A stretch of 10,388 bases of DNA from Chloroflexota bacterium (GTDB taxonomy: Bacteria > Chloroflexota > Dormibacteria > Aeolococcales > Aeolococcaceae). Numbering within the stretch: the first letter of the stretch is position 1; every line of letters begins with the position of its first letter. The translations under genes and the position numbers were made by a program. Location: the NCBI GenBank assembly GCA_028287605.1, contig JAQBPI010000230.1, forward strand, positions 1 through 10,388, written 5' to 3'. Shown piece after piece: positions 1 through 5,546 of this stretch. Below the pieces are notes generated by a model. That model saw only the letters and a list, made by a program, of their open reading frames with translations, was not told where the DNA came from and searched no databases.

Positions 1-474
1 ATCCAAGCTGTCCTCGACCAGATAGGCGCGACCCGCCTCCGCGATCTCGCGCGCCAGCAGCCGGGCGTCTTCGATGTCCTTCCCATCGAGCCTCACATCC
101 GCGCCGAGCGCGGCGATCTGGCGCAGCTTGAGCGTGTTCGCAGTTCTCGCCGCCACGACGGTGACCTCCAAGCCTCGACGCCGGCCGCTGTAGGCCAGCG
201 CCTGCCCGAGATTCCCGGCGCTCGCGCACACCACGCGTGATGCCCCCTTCTCGCGGGCCACGGCTGCCACCGTCTCGGTGCCGCGCCCCTTGAAGCTCCG
301 GACCGGGTTGAGCGTCTCGACCTTCAGCGTCACCGAGCACCCGAGCGCCCGGCCGAGCGGCGCGCATGGCAGCGCTGGCGTGTCGAGGAACACCGGATCG
401 ATCTCGCCGACCGCAGCGCGGACCCGATCGAGCCGGAGTCGAACGCGGTCGAGGCCACTCACGGCCCGCAGCAT
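1..474 (-). CDS. PLP-dependent threonine dehydratase-like enzyme (N-terminal part, cut by window edge)
   Basis: The reverse strand is open from an ATG at 474 to the window edge (158 codons, no stop), so the C-terminal half or more lies outside. Seen: residues 42-64 read CSVTLKVETLNPVRSFKGRG and then TE, which matches the K-x-E-x-x-x-x-x-x-SFK-x-RG stretch of fold-type II PLP enzymes; the Lys in SFKGRG is the expected Schiff-base lysine. About 20 residues later ASAGNLGQALAY matches the SxGNxGQ/A phosphate-binding loop of threonine/serine dehydratases. Family knowledge: these enzymes deaminate Thr or Ser to 2-oxo acids, or carry out related beta-eliminations, in the cytosol. The substrate cannot be fixed from this part; diaminopropionate lyase or a cysteine synthase-like role is possible. 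No clear ribosome binding site precedes the ATG, and a GTG four codons in is an alternative start. Confidence 0.85.
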   Translation of the reverse strand, partial: MLRAVSGLDRVRLRLDRVRAAVGEIDPVFLDTPALPCAPLGRALGCSVTLKVETLNPVRSFKGRGTETVAAVAREKGASRVVCASAGNLGQALAYSGRRRGLEVTVVAARTANTLKLRQIAALGADVRLDGKDIEDARLLAREIAEAGRAYLVEDSLD

Positions 475-864
475 GCCAGGCCCGCGCCGGGCCGGGGCAC
501 GGCAAGCGACCGGACCCCGCGCCGACGCTCGCTCCCGACGAGCAGCGGCAGCCGCGGGGGTTCCCAGGATCGGCCACCCTGGCCCAGGCCACGGTGCCCA
601 GGTATAGCCTGGTGCCTGTGACGGTCCCGAGCATCCTGCTGCTGGACGCGGTCCATCCCAGGCGGTTCAGGGAGTCCGCGAAGTGGCGGTGGACGGATGA
701 CGGCGTATGCCGTCGTGACAGCCGGTGCGCGCGCGTTGAGCGATCCAGTGACGCGACGTCAGGGCTCGTGGTCGGAGCTCTGGCGCGCCGTGCGGCGGCG
801 GCTGCTGTGCACAGCGAGCAGTCCCACATGGACTTCACCGTATCGCCGGACAAGCCGGTCACGC
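475..864. other. Gene-free stretch between threonine dehydratase-like and MBL genes
   Basis: About 390 bases without a supportable gene on either strand; the open frames here have arginine-rich, low-complexity translations typical of non-coding GC-rich DNA. It must hold the promoter of the leftward dehydratase-like gene and the 3' end of the MBL transcript. Two small inverted repeats are visible: GACGGC-GTAT-GCCGTC at 699-714, and AGTCC-CACAT-GGACT at 820-834. Neither is followed by a T-run on either strand, so neither can be called an intrinsic terminator. Confidence 0.5.
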
Positions 865-1719
865 TCACTCGCCGAGCATGCCGAGTGCTCCATACCACAC
901 CGGTCCTGGGTTGAGCCGGTCGGGGAAGAGGTCCATCATCTGGTTGAAGAACTCGCGGGCGGTCGGCTTCTCGTCGAGCAGCCGGATCACCTCCCGGAGG
1001 TACTGCTGGGTCTGATCCAGGATGGCCGGGTCGTCGGGGAGGTCCTTGTTCTTGTGGCCTGCGACGACCGAGCGCGGCTCGAACTCCGCGATACGGTCGA
1101 TGGCCTTGAGCCACTCCTGCAAGCCGCCGTCGCCGCCTTCCAAGAAGTACTGGTGCACGCCGTTGTACACGGCGTCGCCGGCGACGACGAGGCCGATGCA
1201 GGGCACGTGCAGCACCGAGGTGTGATCAGTGTCGGTGTGGCCGACCTCGATGGCCTGGATGACGTTGCCCTCCAGCAGAAACCCCTCGACGGGAACCCGC
1301 TGAGCGAGGACGGGGCTCTCGGGGATCAGGCCCGGGAACATCTTGTCCCACAGCTGTTCACGCCCGTCCCCGGCCTGCTTGCGCATCACCTCGATCGTGC
1401 CGCCGGTCGCATACACCGTGGCGCCGGGGAAGCGCTTCACGAGCTGCGCACTGCCGAACCAGTGGTCGCCGTGCCCGTGGGTGACGTAGATGTACGCCAG
1501 TCGCTTGCCGGACTGCTCGATCCAGTCGCCAACCCTCTCGATCTGCTCGCGGGTGAACGGCACGTCGGCCACAACCGCCTCCTGCTCCCCGTAGATCAGA
1601 GTCGACGATACCGGTGAGGACACGATCGGGTCGCCGTTCGGGAGCTCGCCGCGGGCCCTCTGGACCCCGTCCGAGACGAAGACTTCGTAGGACAGAGGGC
1701 TGGCTGCGAATCTGGTCAT
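865..1719 (-). CDS. MBL-fold metallo-hydrolase
   Basis: A 284-residue protein. The HxHxDH zinc motif appears as THGHGDHW (H81, H83, D85, H86). The remaining expected ligands follow in order: H161 in EVGHTDTDH, D182 in VVAGDAVY, and H222 in VVAGHKNKD. That completes a dinuclear metal site. Family knowledge: soluble metallo-beta-lactamase-fold hydrolases of this type act on lactones, esters, thioesters or glyoxalase-type adducts; the substrate is unknown here. There is no signal peptide, so it is probably cytosolic. The ATG at 1719 was chosen because GGAGA sits about 7 bases upstream on the reverse strand. The frame stays open to a TTG at 1824, but that extension has no ribosome binding site. 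It lies 130 bases behind the hxlR-type gene in the same direction, so co-transcription is likely but not proven. Confidence 0.9.
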   Translation of the reverse strand: MTRFAASPLSYEVFVSDGVQRARGELPNGDPIVSSPVSSTLIYGEQEAVVADVPFTREQIERVGDWIEQSGKRLAYIYVTHGHGDHWFGSAQLVKRFPGATVYATGGTIEVMRKQAGDGREQLWDKMFPGLIPESPVLAQRVPVEGFLLEGNVIQAIEVGHTDTDHTSVLHVPCIGLVVAGDAVYNGVHQYFLEGGDGGLQEWLKAIDRIAEFEPRSVVAGHKNKDLPDDPAILDQTQQYLREVIRLLDEKPTAREFFNQMMDLFPDRLNPGPVWYGALGMLGE

Positions 1720-1762
1720 GGTGTTGTCTCCGTCAAGGCGGAACCTGCGGTACTGAGGGTCG

Positions 1763-1788
1763 GCGGAGGGTTCGAACTCGTCCTCCGC
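1763..1788 (-). promoter_or_regulatory. Inverted repeat in the MBL gene leader
   Basis: GCGGAGG (1763-1769) and CCTCCGC (1782-1788) form a perfect 7-bp stem around a 12-base loop, in the 130-base gap between the regulator's stop and the MBL start. It could be an RNA hairpin separating the two cistrons or a protein-binding site. No T-run follows in the leftward direction, so it is not a standard terminator. Confidence 0.3.
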
Positions 1789-1849
1789 GACGACGTGGAG
1801 AGGGCGCTCGCCGTCACCTCGCAACTCCAGGTGTACGAAGGCACTCCGC

Positions 1850-2347
1850 TCACGACCTGGGTCGGGAACCCGCCGGCGCCACGAGCGGTCGCGCCCCGGG
1901 TCCCGGATCCCCCACGACGTCCCGGGCCGAGGTCACGGTGTGTCCCGCGGCGCAGACGAGGTCGACATGGAGGGGCTCGCCACAGCCGCGGTGGCGGACA
2001 ACCCGTGCCGGGCCGGCGGGATCGGCGCGGTATCGGTCGCCCCACTCCATGAGCGAGATGAGCACGCCCTGGAGGCCCAGCCCCATCTCGGTGAGCCGGT
2101 ATTCGTGGCGCGTCCGCTGTCCGGGGTCACGGTACTCGGACCGGGTGAGCACCCCCTCGTCCACCAGGCGGTTCAGGCGATCGCTCAGGATCGGCCGGGG
2201 GATGTCGAGGTGGGCCTGCATCTCGTCGAACCGTCGCACCCCGTTGAACAGCTCGCGGAGGACGAGGATCGTCCACTTCTCGCCGATCACCGCGAGGGTG
2301 CGGCCGATCGAGCAGTTCTCGGAACTCTGCTGCCTCCAGTTCATCAT
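1850..2347 (-). CDS. HxlR-family winged-helix transcriptional regulator
   Basis: A 165-residue protein. Residues 12-40 (CSIGRTLAVIGEKWTILVLR, then ELF) match the HxlR signature, including the conserved N-terminal Cys (C12) used as a redox or electrophile sensor in some members. The recognition-helix region is IPRPILSDRLNRLVDEG (49-65) and the wing follows at RTRHEYRLTEMG (78-89). After the winged helix comes a tail with H119, C122, H127, C132 and H136, seen in one HxlR subgroup and possibly metal-binding. Family knowledge: HxlR proteins are dimeric DNA-binding regulators, often controlling adjacent divergent genes in response to aldehydes, quinones or related compounds. The divergent thioesterase-like/dehydrogenase pair is the natural target, and the MBL gene behind it may be too. 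ATG codons at 2347 and 2344 are adjacent; neither has a well-placed ribosome binding site, and a -10 box sits just upstream, suggesting a leaderless message. Confidence 0.92.
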   Translation of the reverse strand: MMNWRQQSSENCSIGRTLAVIGEKWTILVLRELFNGVRRFDEMQAHLDIPRPILSDRLNRLVDEGVLTRSEYRDPGQRTRHEYRLTEMGLGLQGVLISLMEWGDRYRADPAGPARVVRHRGCGEPLHVDLVCAAGHTVTSARDVVGDPGPGARPLVAPAGSRPRS

Positions 2348-2353
2348 CCCCAG

Positions 2354-2382
2354 AGCATAGCACCAGGGTTGCTATTTCGAAC
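2354..2382 (-). promoter_or_regulatory. Putative leaderless promoter of the HxlR-type gene
   Basis: On the reverse strand TATGCT (2359-2354) is a good -10 box. A weak -35 (GTTCGA or TTCGAA, around 2382-2376) lies 16-17 bases upstream. Transcription would begin at or next to the ATG at 2347, which agrees with the missing ribosome binding site. The -10 overlaps the left arm of the inverted repeat at 2357-2375, so autorepression is likely. The assignment is by inspection only. Confidence 0.4.
2357..2375. promoter_or_regulatory. Candidate HxlR operator
   Basis: ATAGCA-CCAGGGT-TGCTAT is a perfect 6-bp inverted repeat with a 7-base spacer. Its left arm overlaps the -10 of the leftward regulator gene and its right arm overlaps the -35 of the rightward operon. 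A 13-base element containing the right arm (2363-2375) recurs at 2383-2395 with only two changes, exactly 20 bases (about two helical turns) further on, so two dimers could bind side by side. Position, symmetry and the neighbouring regulator make this the most likely site for that protein. Confidence 0.5.
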
Positions 2383-2398
2383 CCAGCCTTGCTATGAT
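2369..2398 (+). promoter_or_regulatory. Putative promoter of the thioesterase-like/dehydrogenase operon
   Basis: TTGCTA (2369-2374) and TATGAT (2393-2398) are separated by 18 bases and resemble a housekeeping sigma-70 promoter. Transcription would start near 2405, leaving a leader of about 60 bases before the ATG at 2467. Both hexamers lie in the two copies of the repeated TTGCTAT element, so binding by the regulator would block polymerase. Confidence 0.45.
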
Positions 2399-2466
2399 CC
2401 TCCTGAGTTCAATCTCAGAACCTAGACCAGGCCGGCCCCGGTCGGCACCGCAGGAGGAGGACCGGC

Positions 2467-2721
2467 ATGCACGGCGCTCTGGAGACGCCAGCCGACGAGG
2501 CGTGGCCGCGGCTGGCCGACGGCGGCGCCGCACGGGATCGGCGGGTCGTGGTCAGCTGGGACGACCCCATGGCAGGCGCGCGCCTCGCCCACGAGATGCG
2601 GGGCATCGACTTCCTCCGCGCCTGGCTGCGGGGCGAGATCCCGCCACCGCCGATCGGAGCGCTGATGGGGACCGGCGCGGGCTCGGGGCGCGTGGAGTCG
2701 GTCCGGAGGGTGCTGGCGTGA
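2467..2721 (+). CDS. Short ORF resembling the N-terminus of a PaaI-type thioesterase (truncated)
   Basis: 84 residues, started by ATG after a strong AGGAGG located 7-9 bases upstream. Residues 31-68 (WDDP...GIDFLRAWLRGEIPPPPIGALMG) resemble the leader that precedes the hotdog domain in many PaaI-family thioesterases of about 140-150 residues (typical form W-x-DP...G-x-x-x-L...G-x-x-PPPPI-x-x-x-L). The match stops near GRV (74-76), and the whole hotdog domain with its catalytic helix is missing. No hotdog sequence is visible downstream in other frames, because the dehydrogenase begins immediately. The TGA overlaps the GTG of the next gene (GTGA), so translation is probably coupled. It is either a decayed gene kept as a coupling leader or a small protein in its own right; thioesterase activity is not expected. 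The family resemblance is from memory. Confidence 0.6.
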   Translation: MHGALETPADEAWPRLADGGAARDRRVVVSWDDPMAGARLAHEMRGIDFLRAWLRGEIPPPPIGALMGTGAGSGRVESVRRVLA

Positions 2722-3614
2722 GGGCGCGGGTCGCCATTCTCGGCACCGGGCGGATGGGATCGGCCCTTGCCCGGCGCCTCGCTGGGGCCGGACTCGAGCC
2801 AACCCTCTGGAACCGCACTCGAGCTCGCGCGGAGCAGGTGGGCGTCGGACGCGTCGTCGCCACATCTGCCGACGCGGTTCGCGACGCCGAGGTCGTCATC
2901 ACCAGCCTGACCGGGCCCGACGCGGTGCGCGCCGCGTATCGGGGCCCGGTCGGCGCGCTCGCCGCCGCGCACGGGCAGGTCTTCGTCGAGATGAGCACCT
3001 CTGGACCCGGGCTGCTGGCGGAGATCGAGCCCCAGCTCGCCGCGACCGGGTCGACGCTCGTCGACGCGCCCATCGTCGGTGCTCCGACGGCCGTGCTCCG
3101 CGGCGGGGCCGCGATCCTCGTCGGCGGCGCACCCGCCGACGTCGAGCACGTCCGGCCCGTGTTGGGGCTGCTTGGCGAGGTGCGCCATGTCGGCGCCCTG
3201 GGCAGTGGAGCGCGCCTCAAGCTGGTGGCCAACAGCATGCTCGGCACGGTGACGATGGCCGCCGCGGAGCTGCAGACCGCCGGCGAGGCGGCCGGCCTTG
3301 ACCCCGAGGAGGTCTTCTGGGTGCTCGCCCGCCTGGTGCCGTCGCTCGAGATGCGCCGGGCCGGGTTCGTCGACCGCCGGCACGAGCCCACGCTCGGCGC
3401 CGTGCGCGACCTCCTCAAGGACCTCGACCTGGCGCTCGACACGTTCCACCGGTCGGAGGCGCAGGCGCCCGTGACCGCACTGGTCCGTGAGCTCTTCGGG
3501 GAGGCCGCGGCGGACGGCGCCGACCTCGACATCACCGCGGTCATCTCACGCTACCGACCGGCCACCGCCGCGCGCGCCCACAGCAGCGAGTCCCCGGTTG
3601 GGAGTGCTGCGTGA
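2718..3614 (+). CDS. NAD(P)-dependent oxidoreductase, 3-hydroxyisobutyrate dehydrogenase family
   Basis: 298 residues from GTG at 2718, with GGAGGG 7 bases upstream. A Rossmann motif opens the protein (VAILGTGRMGSALARRLAGAG; G9, G11, G14), and NR at 32-33 lies in the cofactor-specificity position often seen in NADP-type members. EMSTSGPG (91-98) corresponds to the substrate loop, DAPIVGAPTAVLRGGAAILVGG (116-137) to the conserved G-rich segment, and GSGARLKLVANSMLG (162-176) carries the expected catalytic Lys K168 and Asn N172. The rest is the helical dimerisation domain. Length and layout are normal for beta-hydroxyacid dehydrogenases, which oxidise 3-hydroxyacids or reduce semialdehydes (some relatives reduce imines); the substrate is not predictable. 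The larger open frame to 2394 is not the gene. Being downstream of the HxlR-type promoter, it is the likely functional product of that operon. Confidence 0.9.
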   Translation: MRARVAILGTGRMGSALARRLAGAGLEPTLWNRTRARAEQVGVGRVVATSADAVRDAEVVITSLTGPDAVRAAYRGPVGALAAAHGQVFVEMSTSGPGLLAEIEPQLAATGSTLVDAPIVGAPTAVLRGGAAILVGGAPADVEHVRPVLGLLGEVRHVGALGSGARLKLVANSMLGTVTMAAAELQTAGEAAGLDPEEVFWVLARLVPSLEMRRAGFVDRRHEPTLGAVRDLLKDLDLALDTFHRSEAQAPVTALVRELFGEAAADGADLDITAVISRYRPATAARAHSSESPVGSAA

Positions 3615-3745
3615 TGAACCGTACGCCGCTCGGCGCCGTGGTCACGAGCGCCGGCAGCGAAATGGATCGCACGACCGTGCGATTGTCGCCGACCACCATG
3701 GTTGCGAGAGTGTACGTGGCCACCGCGCCGAGCTGGGATCCCTGA
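3614..3745 (+). CDS. Possible 43-residue small ORF overlapping the dehydrogenase stop
   Basis: An ATG at 3614 shares its A with the dehydrogenase TGA (TGATG), with a GGGAG purine run about 10 bases upstream. The frame runs 43 codons (MNRTPLGAVVTSAGSEMDRT...PSWDP) to a TGA at 3743. I do not recognise the peptide and it has no membrane segment. The overlap is the kind used for translational coupling, but a frame this short is easily random in GC-rich DNA. The same bases hold a perfect palindrome at 3666-3683, so the region may be regulatory instead. Confidence 0.2.
   Translation: MNRTPLGAVVTSAGSEMDRTTVRLSPTTMVARVYVATAPSWDP
3666..3683. promoter_or_regulatory. Perfect 18-bp palindrome upstream of the hydrolase genes
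   Basis: ATCGCACG-AC-CGTGCGAT is a perfect 8-bp inverted repeat with a 2-base centre, about 110 bases before the first alpha/beta hydrolase start. The 2-base centre suits a dimeric repressor site better than an RNA hairpin, and there is no T-run. A short inverted repeat (ACCATGGT, 3695-3702) follows. The binding protein, if any, is not encoded next to it. Confidence 0.4.
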
Positions 3746-3791
3746 ACACCCTGCGAGGCATACGACCGTCCATCCATCGAGGAGACTGCAC

Positions 3792-4622
3792 ATGACCATC
3801 AAGCCCCTACACGGGCGCCCCGCGGCGAAGTCGGCTTTGCTCGGGCTGATCGGATCCCTTGTCGCTGCCGGCGTCGGATCGCGGCCGTCAACGAGTGCCG
3901 CAGCCGACGAGGGAGCAGGTCCGAAGCCCACCGTTGTGCTCGTCCACGGCGGCTGGGCCGATGCGTCGAGCTGGAACGGAGTTGTGGAACGGCTGGAGGA
4001 CCGGGGGTACACAGTGGTCGCTCCCCCCAACCCGTTGCGCAGCCTCCAGAACGATGCGGCCTATCTCTCCAGCATTCTCGCGACGATCTCCGGCCCGATC
4101 GTTCTCGTCGGGCACTCGTATGGCGGCATGGTGATGACGGATGCCGCCACCGGTCACCCGAACGTGAAGGCGCTCGTCTACATCGCTGCCTTCGCGCCCG
4201 ACGTCGGGGATTCCATCGCAACCCTCGAGGCGAAGAATCCCGGCAGCGAGGTCGGTCTGTCGGCACTGACGTTGAGGCCCTACCCGGGCGGGGTCGACGC
4301 GTACATCACGCCCGGTGTCTTCCACACCGCCTTCTGTGCTGACGTTCCCACCAGCACCGCCGCGGTGATGGCCGCAACTCAGCGGCCAATCGATGCGGCG
4401 GTGGAGGCCGAGCCGTCGGGCCCGCCTGCGTGGAGGACGATTCCGTCCTGGTTCCTCGTGGCGAGCGATGACCACGCCATCCCCCCAGCCACCGAGCGGT
4501 TCATGGCCAGGCGAGCCGGCGCGACCACGGTGGAGATCTCAGCCTCGCACGTCGCCACGGTCTCCCATGCGGACGCGGTGACCGACCTGATTCTCGACGC
4601 GGCACGTGCACCATCCAGATAG
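3792..4622 (+). CDS. Alpha/beta hydrolase with probable signal peptide
   Basis: 276 residues from ATG at 3792, with GAGGAG about 8 bases upstream. The N-terminus has several basic residues, a hydrophobic run (ALLGLIGSLVAAGVG, 15-29) and small residues before ASAAADE, which suggests a Sec-type signal peptide; there is no twin-arginine motif. The mature part shows the HGGW oxyanion-hole loop (52-55), nucleophile elbow VGHSYGG with S109, an acid candidate D226/D227 in ASDDHAIPP, and catalytic His H253 in SASHVATVSH. This is the small EstC-like hydrolase family common in soil bacteria; members cleave esters or lactones of small molecules, with unknown substrate here. It is a paralogue of the next gene: both end with PSW-[FY]-LVA-x-DD-x-AIPPA and GATTVE. 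If exported, it acts outside the cell while its paralogue acts inside. Confidence 0.9.
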   Translation: MTIKPLHGRPAAKSALLGLIGSLVAAGVGSRPSTSAAADEGAGPKPTVVLVHGGWADASSWNGVVERLEDRGYTVVAPPNPLRSLQNDAAYLSSILATISGPIVLVGHSYGGMVMTDAATGHPNVKALVYIAAFAPDVGDSIATLEAKNPGSEVGLSALTLRPYPGGVDAYITPGVFHTAFCADVPTSTAAVMAATQRPIDAAVEAEPSGPPAWRTIPSWFLVASDDHAIPPATERFMARRAGATTVEISASHVATVSHADAVTDLILDAARAPSR

Positions 4623-4644
4623 ACACGTCCTCTCGACCGCCATC

Positions 4645-4664
4645 AGCGTCATCAACGTGACGCT
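4645..4664 (+). promoter_or_regulatory. Hairpin between the two hydrolase genes
   Basis: AGCGTCA-TCAACG-TGACGCT is a perfect 7-bp stem with a 6-base loop, lying in the 66-base gap 23 bases after the first hydrolase stop and ending about 10 bases before the second gene's ribosome binding site. No T-run follows, so it is not an intrinsic terminator. It could stabilise the mRNA, set the expression ratio of the paralogues, or act as an operator. Confidence 0.35.
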
Positions 4665-4688
4665 CAACCCAACCAGGAGACCTCGTAC

Positions 4689-5390
4689 ATGAAGGACCGA
4701 CCCAACATCGTCCTCGTCCACGGCGCGTGGGCGGATGGTTCGAGCTGGAGTGCCGTCATCGAGCGGCTGCAGGCCGACGGCTTCCACGTCACGGCACCCC
4801 AGTTTCCCTTGACGTCGCTCGCGGACGATGTCGCCCGCCTGCGTCAGGTACTGGAGTTCCAGGATGGCCCGACGATCGTCGCCGGACACTCGTACGGCGG
4901 CCAGGTCATGACGGCACTGGGCACCCATGCGCCGAACGTCGTCGGCCTCGTCTATATCGCGGCGTTCGGCCTCGATGAGGGCGAATCCCTCGGGGCGCTG
5001 CTGTCCCAGGGACCGGTGACCCCAGCGCTGGCACACCTCTTCACCGACAAGCGAGGCTACGGCTGGCTGTCGGAAGATGACTTCGTCCACCACTTCGCCA
5101 CCGACGTGGATCCGACCAAGGCGAGGGTGATGTACGCCGTGCAGCAGGCCCTGGCCGCCTCCGCTTTCGAGGACGTCATGGGCGTCCCGGCGTGGAAGTC
5201 GCTGCCGTCATGGTACCTGGTGGCCGCGGACGATCAGGCGATCCCGCCGGCTGCCGAGCGCCAATTCGCCAAGCGCATGGGCGCAACCACTGTCGAGGTC
5301 CCGTCGAGCCACGTGGCCATGGTCTCCCATCCGGGCGAGGTGGTGGAGCTCATCGAGACAGCGGCGGCAGCCGTGCTGGTCGCAAACTGA
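4689..5390 (+). CDS. Alpha/beta hydrolase (cytosolic paralogue)
   Basis: 233 residues from ATG at 4689, with AGGAGA 8 bases upstream. There is no signal peptide; the fold starts at once with PNIVLVHGAWADGSSW (HGAW oxyanion-hole loop, 11-14). The nucleophile is S68 in AGHSYGG, the acid D181/D182 in AADDQAIPP, and His H208 in SSHVAMVSH. The cap region (about 100-165) differs from its upstream neighbour in sequence and length (GYGWLSEDDFVHHFATDVDP), so substrate range probably differs. Length is typical for the EstC/HGAW hydrolase family. The adjacent paralogue points to tandem duplication followed by divergence, or to co-acquired genes. The 66-base gap and shared direction suggest one transcript, perhaps extending to the SDR gene 156 bases downstream. 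Confidence 0.92.
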   Translation: MKDRPNIVLVHGAWADGSSWSAVIERLQADGFHVTAPQFPLTSLADDVARLRQVLEFQDGPTIVAGHSYGGQVMTALGTHAPNVVGLVYIAAFGLDEGESLGALLSQGPVTPALAHLFTDKRGYGWLSEDDFVHHFATDVDPTKARVMYAVQQALAASAFEDVMGVPAWKSLPSWYLVAADDQAIPPAAERQFAKRMGATTVEVPSSHVAMVSHPGEVVELIETAAAAVLVAN

Positions 5391-5546
5391 CACGGTGTTG
5401 ACATCGCCCGGCTGGAGTAGCCAGAGCGAGGTCCGTGTGTGGGGGCCTCCGCAGCGTCGATCCCTGTACTGTGGAGGCTCCCCATACGAAGCCGGCCGGA
5501 GCCAGCCTGCGGCAACCAGCTTCGACCATCAGGAGGATTGACGACT

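Noticed and set aside
697..1617. 306-codon forward frame opposite the MBL gene
   Set aside because: It has no recognisable motif, while the reverse strand encodes a complete metal site; it is an antisense shadow.
1720..1824. N-terminal extension of the MBL protein from TTG at 1824
   Set aside because: There is no ribosome binding site, and the ATG at 1719 has GGAGA at good distance and matches the expected family start.
2394..2717. Long in-frame extension of the dehydrogenase from an ATG at 2394
   Set aside because: The extension is Arg/Pro-rich, has no family similarity, would start upstream of the predicted transcript start, and lies over another ORF with a strong ribosome binding site. 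The GTG at 2718 has its own GGAGGG and begins directly at the Rossmann motif.
2415..3544. Long reverse-strand frames opposite the dehydrogenase
   Set aside because: Their translations are rich in Arg/Ser/Pro/Ala with no motifs; they are antisense shadows of a GC-rich gene.
5398..5425. TTGACA at 5398-5403 as the SDR promoter
   Set aside because: The -35 is perfect, but no acceptable -10 lies 16-19 bases downstream; the nearest TAGCCA is 14 bases away.
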